This document shows positions 43,866 to 52,406 of a stretch of DNA of 64,000 nucleotides, in pieces. Origin of the DNA: Haemophilus_A paraphrohaemolyticus_A (GTDB lineage: Bacteria > Pseudomonadota > Gammaproteobacteria > Enterobacterales > Pasteurellaceae); contig NZ_QEQF01000001.1 in the NCBI RefSeq assembly GCF_003253115.1, forward strand, positions 1 through 64,000. The letters run 5' to 3'. The position numbers and the translations under genes are program-made. Under the pieces are notes generated by a model. The model was not told where the DNA came from. It was given only the letters and a program-made list of their open reading frames with translations, and did no database searches. The number at the start of each line of letters is the position of its first letter. The stretch's first letter is position 1.

Positions 43866-43898
43866 GCCTTTATAGTGAAAAGCGATAAAGGCTTTTTT
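43866..43898 (+). terminator. muk operon terminator
   Basis: GCCTTTAT (43866-43873) and ATAAAGGC (43885-43892) followed by TTTTTT. Confidence 0.85.
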
Positions 43899-44063
43899 GT
43901 TTGTAAAACACGAATAAAAATTTACCGCTTATTGAATATTTATATTTCAAGAGAAAAGTCATTGTGAAAGACTGAGTTTGAGATAGCAGAATGAGCTAGT
44001 TTATCCAGCCGTTTTATTTTATAATACCACGATTTTTGTTTTCACTTCACAGAGGCAATTAAA

Positions 44064-44777
44064 ATGAGCAAACCGATTTATAAACGCATTTTGTTAAAAT
44101 TAAGTGGCGAAGCTTTACAAGGTGATGAGGGCTTTGGTATTGACCCATCGATTTTGGATCGTATGGCACTTGAGATTAAAGAGTTAATCGAAATGGGCGT
44201 GGAAGTTGGCGTCGTAATCGGTGGCGGTAACTTATTTCGTGGGGCGAAATTAGCGAAAGCGGGGATGAACCGTGTTGTAGGCGACCATATGGGGATGCTT
44301 GCAACCGTGATGAACGGTTTGGCGATGCGTGATGCGTTGCACCGTGCGGATGTTAATGCGAAGTTGATGTCTGCATTCCAATTAAACGGGATTTGCGATA
44401 CTTACAACTGGTCTGAAGCGATTAAAATGTTGCGTGAAGGTCGTGTGGTGATTTTCTCAGCGGGAACAGGTAGCCCATTCTTTACAACAGATTCAGCGGC
44501 TTGCTTACGTGGTATTGAAATTGAAGCGGATGTAGTGTTAAAAGCGACAAAAGTGGATGGCGTGTATGATAAAGATCCTGCAAAATTTGCTGATGCAGTG
44601 TTATATAATCAATTGACTTATGCTGAAGTGATCGACAAAGAGTTACAAGTAATGGACTTAGCAGCATTCACCCTTGCACGTGACCACGGTATGCCAATTC
44701 GAGTGTTTAATATGGGTAAAGCGGGTGCATTACGCGAAGTGATTACGGGAACCACTGAAGGTACAACCATTTCTTAA
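44064..44777 (+). CDS. pyrH: UMP kinase
   Basis: This 237-residue hexameric kinase phosphorylates UMP to UDP. It begins with KRILLKLSGEAL and has the family's GVVIGGGNLFRG, the FSAGTGSPFFTTDSAA nucleotide loop and KATKVDGVYDKDP. Despite its role it belongs to the amino-acid kinase fold. It is followed by frr after 39 bases, the widely conserved pyrH-frr pair. rpsB-tsf, which usually precede it in E. coli, are not immediately upstream; mukB is. CAGAGGCAATTAAA precedes the ATG, and a TATAAT near 44030 probably belongs to its promoter. Confidence 0.97.
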   Translation: MSKPIYKRILLKLSGEALQGDEGFGIDPSILDRMALEIKELIEMGVEVGVVIGGGNLFRGAKLAKAGMNRVVGDHMGMLATVMNGLAMRDALHRADVNAKLMSAFQLNGICDTYNWSEAIKMLREGRVVIFSAGTGSPFFTTDSAACLRGIEIEADVVLKATKVDGVYDKDPAKFADAVLYNQLTYAEVIDKELQVMDLAAFTLARDHGMPIRVFNMGKAGALREVITGTTEGTTIS

Positions 44778-44816
44778 TTTAGCTGTTCTAAATTTATTCA
44801 ATCAAAGGAAAAATAG

Positions 44817-45374
44817 ATGATTAACGAAATCAAAAAAGATACGCAACAGCGTATGGAAAAAAGCTTAGAAGCGTTAAAAAGCCACATTTCTAAAATCCGC
44901 ACAGGCCGTGCACAACCGAGCCTTTTAGATGGTATTCAAGTGGAATATTACGGTGCAGCAACACCACTTCGTCAATTAGCAAACGTGGTAGCAGAAGATG
45001 CACGTACTTTAGCGGTAAACGTGTTCGATCGTTCTTTAATTTCTGCGGTAGAAAAAGCGATTTTAACCTCTGACTTAGGTTTAAACCCATCTTCAGCGGG
45101 TACAACAATCCGTGTTCCGCTTCCACCATTAACAGAAGAGCGTCGTCGCGATTTAATCAAAATCGTAAAAGGTGAAGGCGAGCAAGGTAAAATTGCGATC
45201 CGTAACGTGCGTCGTGATGCGAACGATCAAATCAAAGCGTTGTTAAAAGACAAAGAAATCAGCGAAGATGAAGAGCGTAAAGCACAAGATGAGATCCAAA
45301 AAATCACTGATGGTTTCATCAAGAAAGTAGATGAAGTGCTTGGTGATAAAGAGAAAGAATTGTTAGATTTCTAA
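44817..45374 (+). CDS. frr: Ribosome recycling factor
   Basis: This 185-residue protein has the normal RRF length and signature (KSHISKIRTGRAQPSLLDGI; VRVPLPPLTEERRRDL-type segment). It splits post-termination ribosomes together with EF-G. The two domains, a three-helix bundle and a small beta sandwich, are accounted for. It is translated just after pyrH in the same transcript, with AAAGGAAAAATAG before the start, and a strong terminator follows. Confidence 0.98.
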   Translation: MINEIKKDTQQRMEKSLEALKSHISKIRTGRAQPSLLDGIQVEYYGAATPLRQLANVVAEDARTLAVNVFDRSLISAVEKAILTSDLGLNPSSAGTTIRVPLPPLTEERRRDLIKIVKGEGEQGKIAIRNVRRDANDQIKALLKDKEISEDEERKAQDEIQKITDGFIKKVDEVLGDKEKELLDF

Positions 45375-45390
45375 TTAAAAGCAAGCGAAG

Positions 45391-45417
45391 AAAAGTGGGT
45401 TTAACGCCCACTTTTTT
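45391..45417 (+). terminator. pyrH-frr terminator
   Basis: AAAGTGGG-tttaacg-CCCACTTT with a T run after the stem. Confidence 0.9.
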
Positions 45418-45442
45418 ATTTTAACTTTATGTTATTTTAACG

Positions 45443-46336
45443 ATGGAAAAACAATACGTAGAATTAGTAAGACGCGCTGCTATGTTTGCGATTGCGGTGG
45501 CGTGTTTTCTTATTTTATTAAAAGCCTTTGTTTGGTGGAAAACTGGTTCAATCACGATGTTGGCAGCGATGACCGACTCGGTGCTAGACTTATTCGCCTC
45601 ACTGGTGAGTATGTTCGTGCTCAAATTTGCCTTGCAACCTGCCGATGAAAATCACGCATTCGGGCACGGCAAGGCAGAATCGCTTGCGGCGATTGCTCAA
45701 AGCGCGTTTATCAGTGGTTCAGCGATTTTCATTTTACTGCAAGGCTTCCATAAACTGACAAATCCGCAATTGATTGAAGATTCGCAACTGGGGATTTTGG
45801 TGAGTATCATCTCCATTATTGTGACCGCAGTGTTGGTTATTTATCAGAAAAAAGTGGTAAAGCTAACGCAAAGTCCTGCTATTCAAGCGGATTCTCTGCA
45901 TTATCAAACCGACTTATTGATGAACGTAGCAATTCTGATTGCGATGGTGCTCAACTTATTTGGCTTGATTTATGCTGATGCGATTTTTGCGATTTTAATC
46001 GCTCTTTATATTGCCTTTAATGCATTGAAAATGCTTTGGGAAGCGGTCAATATTCTGCTAGATATTGCATTGCCACCTGAAGAGATCGATCAAATTGTGA
46101 TGATGGCGACCAAACACCCGAATATCATTGGCGTACACGATATTCTTACTCGTCGCTCAGGCGCAGTACGTTTTATTCAGATGCATTTGGAATTGGCAGA
46201 TCATCTCACGCTGTTAGAAGCACATGATATTGCTGATAGCCTTGAGCAGAAAATTTTGGCAGCATTTCCGATGTCGGAGGTTATCATCCATCAAGAGCCG
46301 ACTTCTGTGGTGCAACAAGAGAGGAAAAAAGCCTAA
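45443..46336 (+). CDS. fieF: FieF-type cation-efflux (CDF) transporter
   Basis: This 297-residue cation diffusion facilitator has six membrane helices and a C-terminal cytoplasmic metal-sensing domain. The metal-site residues appear in AMTDSVLDL (Asp in helix 2), NHAFGHGKAESL and, in helix 5, QADSLHYQTDLLMN (His/Asp). FieF/YiiP exports Zn and Fe(II) by proton antiport. Its TAA overlaps the ATG of the next gene (TAATG), which encodes a zinc-ribbon protein. No strong Shine-Dalgarno is seen before 45443 (TTATTTTAACG). Confidence 0.9.
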   Translation: MEKQYVELVRRAAMFAIAVACFLILLKAFVWWKTGSITMLAAMTDSVLDLFASLVSMFVLKFALQPADENHAFGHGKAESLAAIAQSAFISGSAIFILLQGFHKLTNPQLIEDSQLGILVSIISIIVTAVLVIYQKKVVKLTQSPAIQADSLHYQTDLLMNVAILIAMVLNLFGLIYADAIFAILIALYIAFNALKMLWEAVNILLDIALPPEEIDQIVMMATKHPNIIGVHDILTRRSGAVRFIQMHLELADHLTLLEAHDIADSLEQKILAAFPMSEVIIHQEPTSVVQQERKKA

Positions 46337-47097
46337 TGTATCAAGCCGTAGCGTATTTTAATTATGCGAATTTTGAAACCGATCCTGTCACTGCCATTTC
46401 GCAAATCATCAATCAGTGGCGTTATAACGGGCAAATTATCGGGCGTGAGTTTGGTGTAACTTATCATCAAGATCATTTTGAAGCGAGAGTGTCGATTCCC
46501 GAACAAGAAAGCCTATTGCCGAAATGGAACAATGAATGGGTCAATGAGGTGTTCCAACAAGCGGACGAAATTGGCGTAGAATTTGCAGGTTTTGAAATTA
46601 TCGGGCAAGATTATCAGGCAGACGAAACCAGCCGTGATGAACAGCCAGAATTTCTGATGCTTTACACTACCTATTTGGATAGTTGTTCGCCGATTAAATC
46701 GGGCAATAGCTTAAAACCTGTGCCACTTTACCAACTTTTACAACAAAATCCACCGCTTGCAGAAGCGGTAATCAAATGGCAAGAGAGTTGGCAAGCGTGC
46801 GATCAGCTACAGATGAATGGCGGTGCATTAGAGCAAACAGCTCTTGCTGAAATTAGCGAATATCAGAGCGAACTGAGCCAGCAAGGTATGGCACTTGCTC
46901 GTCAGATTGAACAAGAAACGGGCGTACCTGTCTATTATTATCTCTACCGTTTAGGCAATGATGAACAAGTCGAACACCATCGCACCTGCCCTTGTTGTGG
47001 TGGGGATTGGAAATTAGCTAAGCCATTGCACGAGATGTTCTATTTTCAATGTAAGCCGTGTCATTTAGTGTCTAATTTGAGTTGGGCGTTGTTGTAA
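46336..47097 (+). CDS. Zinc-ribbon protein of the DUF2310 type
   Basis: This 253-residue protein matches what I know of the DUF2310 (predicted Zn-ribbon, nucleic-acid-binding) family. An alpha/beta N-terminal region begins MYQAVAYFNYANFETDP. A C-terminal zinc ribbon has ligands CPCCGG and CKPCH (residues about 216-243). Its function is not known to me. The ATG overlaps the fieF stop, so its translation is coupled to a zinc/iron exporter. A metal-linked role is only a suggestion. Confidence 0.75.
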   Translation: MYQAVAYFNYANFETDPVTAISQIINQWRYNGQIIGREFGVTYHQDHFEARVSIPEQESLLPKWNNEWVNEVFQQADEIGVEFAGFEIIGQDYQADETSRDEQPEFLMLYTTYLDSCSPIKSGNSLKPVPLYQLLQQNPPLAEAVIKWQESWQACDQLQMNGGALEQTALAEISEYQSELSQQGMALARQIEQETGVPVYYYLYRLGNDEQVEHHRTCPCCGGDWKLAKPLHEMFYFQCKPCHLVSNLSWALL

Positions 47098-47098
47098 A

Positions 47099-47146
47099 GA
47101 GCCCTATAAGGACCCATTTATACGTAACCTAGGGAGAGGCCCTAGG
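47099..47146 (+). repeat. Short palindromic repeat family B, copy 2
   Basis: GAGCCCTATAAGGACCC, ATTTATA, then ACCTAGGGAGAGGCCCTAGG. This is the same two-hairpin layout, including the same ATTTATA linker, as at 24299-24344 on the other strand. It fills the gap before mepA. Confidence 0.6.
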
Positions 47147-47161
47147 CATATAGGAAACAAA

Positions 47162-47989
47162 ATGAAATTAATAAAAACTGTTTTAGTATCAAGCTTAGCA
47201 CTATTTTCTGTAACTACTGTTGCAACCCAATGGGAAAAGATCCGTACACCTATTTCAGGGCAGCCGCAATCTATCGGTGGATATAGCAATGGCTGTATTA
47301 TCGGTGCTCAACCGTTGGCATTAAAGGGCGAGGGTTACCAAGTGATTCGTTCAGTGAAAAATCGTTATTATGGGCATCCACAGCTTTTAGATTACCTTAC
47401 CAAATTAGGTCAGCGAGCGAAAAGTTCTGGGCTTCCACCGATTTTAATTGGCGATATGGGAATGCCAGCAGGTGGGCGCTTCTCTTCAGGGCATGCTAGT
47501 CATCAAACAGGGTTGGATGCAGATATTTGGTTACGTTTCGGACCAATGGATGATGAAACGGCACGTAATCCTGCAGGATTAGCGACATTGATGGTCGATC
47601 GCGATAGACATATTGTTGATGAGCACGTGTGGACGCCTAACCAGTTCAATTTAATTAAATTAGCTGCACAAGATAGCCGTGTGAACCGCATTTTTGTGAA
47701 TCCTGCGATTAAAGTGAAATTATGCAACAGCGAGAAAGCAGATCGTAATTGGTTACAAAAAATCCGCCCCTGGTATGGACACGATTCACACATTCACGTG
47801 CGTTTAAGTTGCCCGCAAGATGCAAAAAATTGTGAAAATCAAGCCGCTTTACCTGCAGGTGATGGATGTGGGGCTGAATTGTATTCGTGGTTTGAACCAG
47901 CACCAAAATCAAGCACACCAAAATCAAAAGTATTACCTGCCACACCTTATCAGTGCCAGATGATTCTTTCTTCGCAGGGGTTAGAGTAG
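47162..47989 (+). CDS. mepA: Penicillin-insensitive murein endopeptidase
   Basis: This 275-residue periplasmic protein has an N-terminal signal peptide (MKLIKTVLVSSLALFSVTTVA). The LAS-type zinc peptidase motifs are SGHASHQTGLDADIW (His and Asp ligands) and WYGHDSHIHVRL (His ligand pair). MepA cleaves D-Ala-meso-DAP crosslinks in peptidoglycan. Several cysteines (in CIIGAQP, KLCNSE, RLSCPQDAKNC and DGCGAE) suggest disulfides. The start is preceded by ATAGGAAACAAA, which directly follows the family B repeat. It is probably monocistronic. Confidence 0.94.
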   Translation: MKLIKTVLVSSLALFSVTTVATQWEKIRTPISGQPQSIGGYSNGCIIGAQPLALKGEGYQVIRSVKNRYYGHPQLLDYLTKLGQRAKSSGLPPILIGDMGMPAGGRFSSGHASHQTGLDADIWLRFGPMDDETARNPAGLATLMVDRDRHIVDEHVWTPNQFNLIKLAAQDSRVNRIFVNPAIKVKLCNSEKADRNWLQKIRPWYGHDSHIHVRLSCPQDAKNCENQAALPAGDGCGAELYSWFEPAPKSSTPKSKVLPATPYQCQMILSSQGLE

Positions 47990-48020
47990 TAAGCGGTTAA
48001 ATTTCTTTATAAATTGACAA

Positions 48021-48049
48021 AGAGCGTTTTAATTGTCTTAAAACGCTCT
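48021..48049. terminator. Bidirectional terminator between mepA and priC
   Basis: AGAGCGTTTTA and TAAAACGCTCT arms around ATTGTCT, between converging genes. Confidence 0.88.
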
Positions 48050-48063
48050 GTTTATTTTAGCGA

Positions 48064-48564
48064 TCAATGCTCTTCTAATCTCTCAATCGCTGACAAACAT
48101 TTTTTTCTTCTAAATTCGGTTTCTTGGATTTGTTGCTGATAGTGGGTTCTTTCAGCATCATTTGGAGCGTGATATTGCTTATCAAGTAACCAGCTGATTT
48201 TGTCATTGAGTATCCTTAATGCTTTTCTGTATTCAATTAAGCGTTTTCCTACAGGTAAGGCGTGGACGTTTCTTGGGAAACGGTAATTGGAAGAAAAAGC
48301 GGCCAATTTGCTTTTTTTCTGAATAGATTTTACCGCTTTTTGTAAAGCATCAACCTGTTCGAGCAATTTTTTAGCATAAATTTCAGCATAAGCAACCTCA
48401 TTTTGCTGGCTTAATATTGCTGCGGTATGTCGAATTTCACCAATAAAAAATGAAACTTTGGCTTCATTTTTAGCAAAATAATTGCCGAAAACGGTCGCTT
48501 GTTCGTCTTCAAATGGGGTAAATTGTGCAAGATTTTCTTCAATTTTTTCGATAAAAGCATTCAT
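48064..48564 (-). CDS. priC: PriC, primosomal replication protein
   Basis: This 166-residue, strongly basic helical protein fits PriC. The C-terminal half carries LPVGKRLIEYRKALRILNDKI, the conserved region. PriC helps reload DnaB at stalled forks in the PriA-independent restart route and binds SSB. The sequence is less conserved than other calls here. A consensus promoter lies 35-70 bases upstream, and a perfect CRP site lies about 90 bases before its start point. Its terminator is shared with mepA. Confidence 0.8.
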   Translation of the reverse strand: MNAFIEKIEENLAQFTPFEDEQATVFGNYFAKNEAKVSFFIGEIRHTAAILSQQNEVAYAEIYAKKLLEQVDALQKAVKSIQKKSKLAAFSSNYRFPRNVHALPVGKRLIEYRKALRILNDKISWLLDKQYHAPNDAERTHYQQQIQETEFRRKKCLSAIERLEEH

Positions 48565-48605
48565 ATATTGGCACTCATTATTCGTTTTAACTTGGTCTTG
48601 AAATC

Positions 48606-48633
48606 ATTATACCTGAGCTTTTTTAGGTTTCAA
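48606..48633 (-). promoter_or_regulatory. priC promoter
   Basis: On the reverse strand TTGAAA (complement of 48628-48633) and a perfect TATAAT (complement of 48606-48611) are 16 bases apart. Confidence 0.7.
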
Positions 48634-48681
48634 TGTGTAGGGTTTGTTGAAAAAATAGACATTTTTCTAATTAAATATCAA

Positions 48682-48703
48682 AAATGTGATCTAAGTCACA
48701 AAA
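48682..48703. promoter_or_regulatory. CRP site between priC and the porin gene
   Basis: AAATGTGATCTAAGTCACAA is a perfect TGTGA-N6-TCACA. Its centre is about 93 bases from the priC start point but about 243 from the predicted porin start point. Confidence 0.75.
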
Positions 48704-48900
48704 TATTTTTTATTTTTGTCTGAACTTTATTTCTAAAAGAAAAATGAAATAAAACTCGTTTAAAATCAAATGGTTATCTTTGGTTTGTTTTGTGAAGTGG
48801 AATGCAAAATAAATTCATTTTTAGCTCCATTTTTTACAATTGATTTGTAACATATTGATTTTAAAGCATAATTTTATGAGAGCAGCTTTTCACCAAACTA

Positions 48901-48929
48901 TTGACACTGTATTCGCTTTTTGCCATTAT
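48901..48929 (+). promoter_or_regulatory. Porin promoter
   Basis: A perfect TTGACA (48901-48906), 17-base spacer and CATTAT (48924-48929). Confidence 0.7.
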
Positions 48930-49046
48930 TCGCTTGCACAAACATTTAGACAAATGTAAAGGTTTAGATGTTCGCAAGTTTTTAAGATGGTTCTTTAGTT
49001 TTAAAGGACGTATTACTAAAACAAACCTTATAGATAGGTGGTCATT

Positions 49047-50099
49047 ATGAAAAAAACATTAGTTGCATTAACAGTAGCAGCATTAGCAGCAGCTTCAGCA
49101 CAAGCGGTAACCGTAGTAGACGCAGATGGTACAAAAGTTGATTTCGACGGTTCATTACGTTTAATTATGGAAAAAGGTAATGTAAAAACAACCCAAGCAG
49201 GTCAAGCTGATACTAAAAAATCAAACTCAGCATTACGTAACGCAGGTTCACGTTTTGGCGTAAAGGCTAAACACCAATTAGGCGAAGACTTCTATGCATT
49301 AGGTCGTGTAGAGTTCCGTTTTAACAAAGGCGCAACTCGTGATGGTTTCGGTGATATGTACGCACACCGTGCATACGTAGGTTTAGGCAGCAAAGCATAT
49401 GGTGACATCACTTTCGGTCGTCAAGTAACTATCGCTGATGACTTAAGCCAAGCTGACGATTACGAATATGGTTTAATTCCAAAAGGTGATTACATTTCTA
49501 CATCAAATAAAGGTGTAATCCGTTATGACTACAAAGGTATCGAAGGTTTACAAGTTGGTGGTCACTACTCATTCGGCGAAAAAGAGAATCTTCTTAAAAA
49601 TGCATACGGTGTAGGTGCATTATACGCACAAGACAACTATGATGTTCGTGTAGCTTATGGTCATACTAACTACGAAACTGGCTCTAATACTTTAAAACAT
49701 CGTAAAGATGGTTACTTAGCATCTGCTGGTTATTCATTTGGCGACTTCAAATTAACAGGTGATTTCGGTTATGCTTATGAAAAAGCAGGCGTAGCTAACG
49801 ATCAACCAAGTAAAACAAACAAATTCTATGTATCACCTGGTTTCTCATATCAAGTAATTCCAGCATCTAAAGTATATGGTAACTACTTATATGAACGTGT
49901 GAAAACTAAAGAAGATTCTAAAGAAACTACTCATGCATTCTTACTTGGTGTTGACTACAAATTCCACAAACAAGTGGTTGCATTCGTAGAAGGTAAATAC
50001 GCACGTACTAAATCATTTGATTACGTGAACAATGGCTACAACTACACAAGCAAAAAAGCTGACAAAGCTATCGGTGTAGGTATGCGTGTATTCTGGTAA
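49047..50099 (+). CDS. General porin, OmpP2/OmpC-like (Pasteurellaceae)
   Basis: This 350-residue outer-membrane protein has a signal peptide (MKKTLVALTVAALAAASAQA). It is followed by the alternating pattern of a 16-strand porin and ends in a C-terminal Phe-Trp (VGMRVFW), the outer-membrane assembly signal. Segments such as SRFGVKAKHQLGEDFYALGR and YGDITFGRQV are typical of Gram-negative porin N-terminal strands. It lets small solutes cross the outer membrane and is usually a major surface antigen. The ATG at 49047 is preferred to a GTG nine bases earlier because TAGGTGG lies before it and the signal peptide starts there. Codon bias indicates high expression. The long leader could be a target of small RNAs. 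Confidence 0.92.
   Translation: MKKTLVALTVAALAAASAQAVTVVDADGTKVDFDGSLRLIMEKGNVKTTQAGQADTKKSNSALRNAGSRFGVKAKHQLGEDFYALGRVEFRFNKGATRDGFGDMYAHRAYVGLGSKAYGDITFGRQVTIADDLSQADDYEYGLIPKGDYISTSNKGVIRYDYKGIEGLQVGGHYSFGEKENLLKNAYGVGALYAQDNYDVRVAYGHTNYETGSNTLKHRKDGYLASAGYSFGDFKLTGDFGYAYEKAGVANDQPSKTNKFYVSPGFSYQVIPASKVYGNYLYERVKTKEDSKETTHAFLLGVDYKFHKQVVAFVEGKYARTKSFDYVNNGYNYTSKKADKAIGVGMRVFW
49100..49108 (+). repeat. Apl-type DNA uptake signal core
   Basis: ACAAGCGGT encodes the signal-cleavage region of the porin. Confidence 0.7.
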
Positions 50100-50128
50100 T
50101 CTCTGATTGCTTAGATTAAGTTAAAAAT

Positions 50129-50157
50129 AACCCCCAATCAGAAATGGTTGGGGGTTT
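50129..50157. terminator. Porin terminator
   Basis: AACCCCCAA and TTGGGGGTT arms followed by TTGTT. The same stem may serve the converging cmoA. Confidence 0.85.
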
Positions 50158-50178
50158 TGTTATAGTATGATTGATGGA

Positions 50179-50901
50179 TTATTTAACCGCAATCATTGAA
50201 CCAAAATTAAAGCATTGGAACCAAAGTTCAATTTGGCTAAAGCCTGCTTCTTGTAAGCGTTGTTTATGGGTTTCAATACTATCGGTGAGCATTACATTTT
50301 CCAATGCCGTGCGTTTTTGGCTCACTTCTAGCTCGCTATAGCCATTTGCGCGCTTGAAGGTGTGGTGTAAATCAATCAGCAACTCATTCATTGTTTCATT
50401 TTCAAAGGTGAATTTTTCCGAAAGTACCAAAATGCCGTTTGGGTTTAATCCTTGGTGGATCTTTTTCAACAAAGCTAAACGATCAGCACGAGGTAAAAAT
50501 TGCAGAGTAAAATTTAGCACCACCATTGAAGCATTTTCAATTTCGACTTGTCGAATATCATCGCATAAAACCTCAACAGGTACATCGGAATGATAGGCAT
50601 TGATATGTGTTCGGCAGCGTTCAACCATCGCGGGAGAATTATCAACCCCAATAATTTGCGCCTGTTTTCCCTGAATATTGCGGCGGATAGATAAAATCCC
50701 CGCACCGCGAGAGCAGCCTAAGTCATAAATATTGGAATTATCAGTCACAAAGCGTTGAGCCAACATTCCAATTGCAGTGATAATGTTTGAATAACCTGGC
50801 ACGGAGCGTTGGATCATATCAGGGAAAACTTCTGCCACCGCTTCATCAAAGGTAAAATCACCCAATTTCTCAATCGGTGCGGAAAAAATCGTATCTTTCA
50901 T
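50179..50901 (-). CDS. cmoA: CmoA, carboxy-SAM synthase
   Basis: This 240-residue protein converts SAM and prephenate into carboxy-S-adenosylmethionine for the cmo5U34 tRNA modification. It begins MKDTIFSAPIEKLGDFTFDE, the family start, so the ATG at 50901 is chosen over the 28-residue longer frame. The SAM-binding motif is IYDLGCSRGAGILSI, followed by IIGVDNSPAM and the CmoA segment ALENVMLTDS. cmoB, its usual partner, is not in the window. It follows the esterase gene by 17 bases and is probably cotranscribed with it. Confidence 0.94.
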   Translation of the reverse strand: MKDTIFSAPIEKLGDFTFDEAVAEVFPDMIQRSVPGYSNIITAIGMLAQRFVTDNSNIYDLGCSRGAGILSIRRNIQGKQAQIIGVDNSPAMVERCRTHINAYHSDVPVEVLCDDIRQVEIENASMVVLNFTLQFLPRADRLALLKKIHQGLNPNGILVLSEKFTFENETMNELLIDLHHTFKRANGYSELEVSQKRTALENVMLTDSIETHKQRLQEAGFSQIELWFQCFNFGSMIAVK

Positions 50902-50918
50902 ATTGTTCCTATTTTCTA

Positions 50919-51704
50919 TTAGTTTTTTTCTAAAAATTTTTGAATGGCACGCACAACAGTTTCGGGTTTTTCGGCATGCACCCAATGGTGTGCATTCGCG
51001 ACAACAAAAGAGGTTGCTTTCGGGAATTGTTCTAAAATCGTTTGCGTATCCTTTGCTTGGATGTAATCAGAAGCGCCGCCTTTAATAAAGAGTGTTGGTT
51101 TATCAAAATAGACCGCTTGCCAGCCCATAATATTGAGATAATTAGCTTTAATGCCTGTGAGATTAAAGCGGAAATAGTCAGGTTTTTGCGAGTCAAAGGC
51201 TTTCAGCATAAATTGTTGTTCGCCTTCATCTTTCACAAACTGGCTAAGCACTGCTTTTGCCTCTTGTCGGTTGGCAGGTTTTGCCTCTTTTACCGCAAAT
51301 AAACCTGCAAAATTAGCATCGTGGCGATGTGTTGGGTTCTTTGTTGGAGCAATATCAATTACCACCAATTTATCCACCAGTTCTGGTGCGATATGTGCTA
51401 AAGTCATTGCCGTTTTCCCCCCCATTGAATGCCCAATCACAATAACATTTGATAATTTAAGGGCAAGCAGCAGATTTTTCAGATCTTCTGCCATTAAGGG
51501 GTAATTCATCTCATCAGCGTGAAATGACGCCCCGTGATTGCGAAGATCGACCCGTAAAATATTAAATTGTTCAGCAAAACTGCGAGCAATAATGCCAAGA
51601 TTATTCATATCGCCAAATAAGCCGTGTAAAAATACCATTGTTTGGGCATTTGGGTTTTCGGTGGCAGGTTGGAGTTGATAATTTAAAAGTAAATTTTTAT
51701 TCAT
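50919..51704 (-). CDS. ybfF: YbfF-type alpha/beta-hydrolase (esterase)
   Basis: This 261-residue alpha/beta hydrolase has the oxyanion motif FLHGLFGDMNNLG and the nucleophile elbow IGHSMGGKTA. VVIDIAPT is typical of YbfF, and the catalytic histidine lies in AHHWVHAEKP. E. coli YbfF hydrolyses acyl-CoA and short esters in vitro; the physiological substrate is unclear. As in E. coli it lies beside seqA, here divergent from it. A run of seven Gs (complement of 51417-51423) encodes the MGG of the elbow. Confidence 0.88.
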   Translation of the reverse strand: MNKNLLLNYQLQPATENPNAQTMVFLHGLFGDMNNLGIIARSFAEQFNILRVDLRNHGASFHADEMNYPLMAEDLKNLLLALKLSNVIVIGHSMGGKTAMTLAHIAPELVDKLVVIDIAPTKNPTHRHDANFAGLFAVKEAKPANRQEAKAVLSQFVKDEGEQQFMLKAFDSQKPDYFRFNLTGIKANYLNIMGWQAVYFDKPTLFIKGGASDYIQAKDTQTILEQFPKATSFVVANAHHWVHAEKPETVVRAIQKFLEKN

Positions 51705-51818
51705 AAGTTATTCTTTTCACTAAATTTGAGTGATTTTTATCTACAAAAAGATCCTGAACTTGATTATAATGCCAAGCTATATTCGGTCAGTAAAATTCAA
51801 GTAAATTAAGGGGATAAG

Positions 51819-52400
51819 ATGAAAAATATCGAAATCGATGATGAATTATATCATTACATTGCGAGCAGAACACAATCAATTGGCGAAAGTGCCTCTGATA
51901 TTTTGCGTCGTCTATTACGTTTACCTTCATCACCTCAGCCATTTGCACTGGTTCAGCAAAATGTGATTGATGAACTCAAAGAAATGGCAAAACCAAAAGA
52001 GAAAAAACATTTGCACCACGAACCTCTTGTTAAGTCGGAAGTTAAGCGATCTTCTAATGAGCAGTTACAAAAAGTGTTAGATTCAGCTTTATTTACTGAA
52101 CCAGCAAAAGGCGTGGTGCGTTTTCTGACATTGCTTGAGGCTTTATATAAACATAATCCTGATGCATTTGCGAAAGCAACAGAAATGGTAACGGGCAATT
52201 CAAGAACTTATTTTGCTAAAGATGAAGCTTCATTATTAAAGCACGGCAATAGCGTAAAAGCGAAGCAAATTCCAAGCTCGCCATTTTGGGTGGTAACCAA
52301 TAACAATACTAACCGCAAAGGTTTGATTGTCACTAATGTGATGAGTGAAATGGGGTTGCCTGAAAAATTGATTAAACGCGTGCAAGATTTATTTGTTTAA
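51819..52400 (+). CDS. seqA: SeqA, negative modulator of replication initiation
   Basis: This 193-residue protein has the SeqA N-terminal oligomerisation domain (MKNIEIDDELYHYIASRT, then SASDILRRLLRL). A variable linker and a C-terminal domain that binds hemimethylated GATC follow (about residues 75-193, with TGNSRTYFAKD and NRKGLIVTNVM). It sequesters newly replicated oriC and organises nascent DNA. TAAGGGGATAAG precedes the ATG, and a TATAAT lies about 50 bases upstream. It is followed 6 bases later by menE, so the two are likely cotranscribed. Confidence 0.95.
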   Translation: MKNIEIDDELYHYIASRTQSIGESASDILRRLLRLPSSPQPFALVQQNVIDELKEMAKPKEKKHLHHEPLVKSEVKRSSNEQLQKVLDSALFTEPAKGVVRFLTLLEALYKHNPDAFAKATEMVTGNSRTYFAKDEASLLKHGNSVKAKQIPSSPFWVVTNNNTNRKGLIVTNVMSEMGLPEKLIKRVQDLFV

Positions 52401-52406
52401 ATTGCT

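Larger units (their letters stand above)
48565..49046. other. Divergent priC/porin intergenic region
   Basis: These 482 bases contain the priC promoter, a perfect CRP site, a long AT-rich stretch (48705-48880) without a convincing gene, and the porin promoter with a leader of about 110 bases. Confidence 0.7.

Noticed and set aside
48499..48723. Forward frame rich in Phe/Ile across the priC start and its promoter
   Set aside because: It overlaps the priC gene, its promoter and the CRP site. The composition reflects AT-rich DNA.
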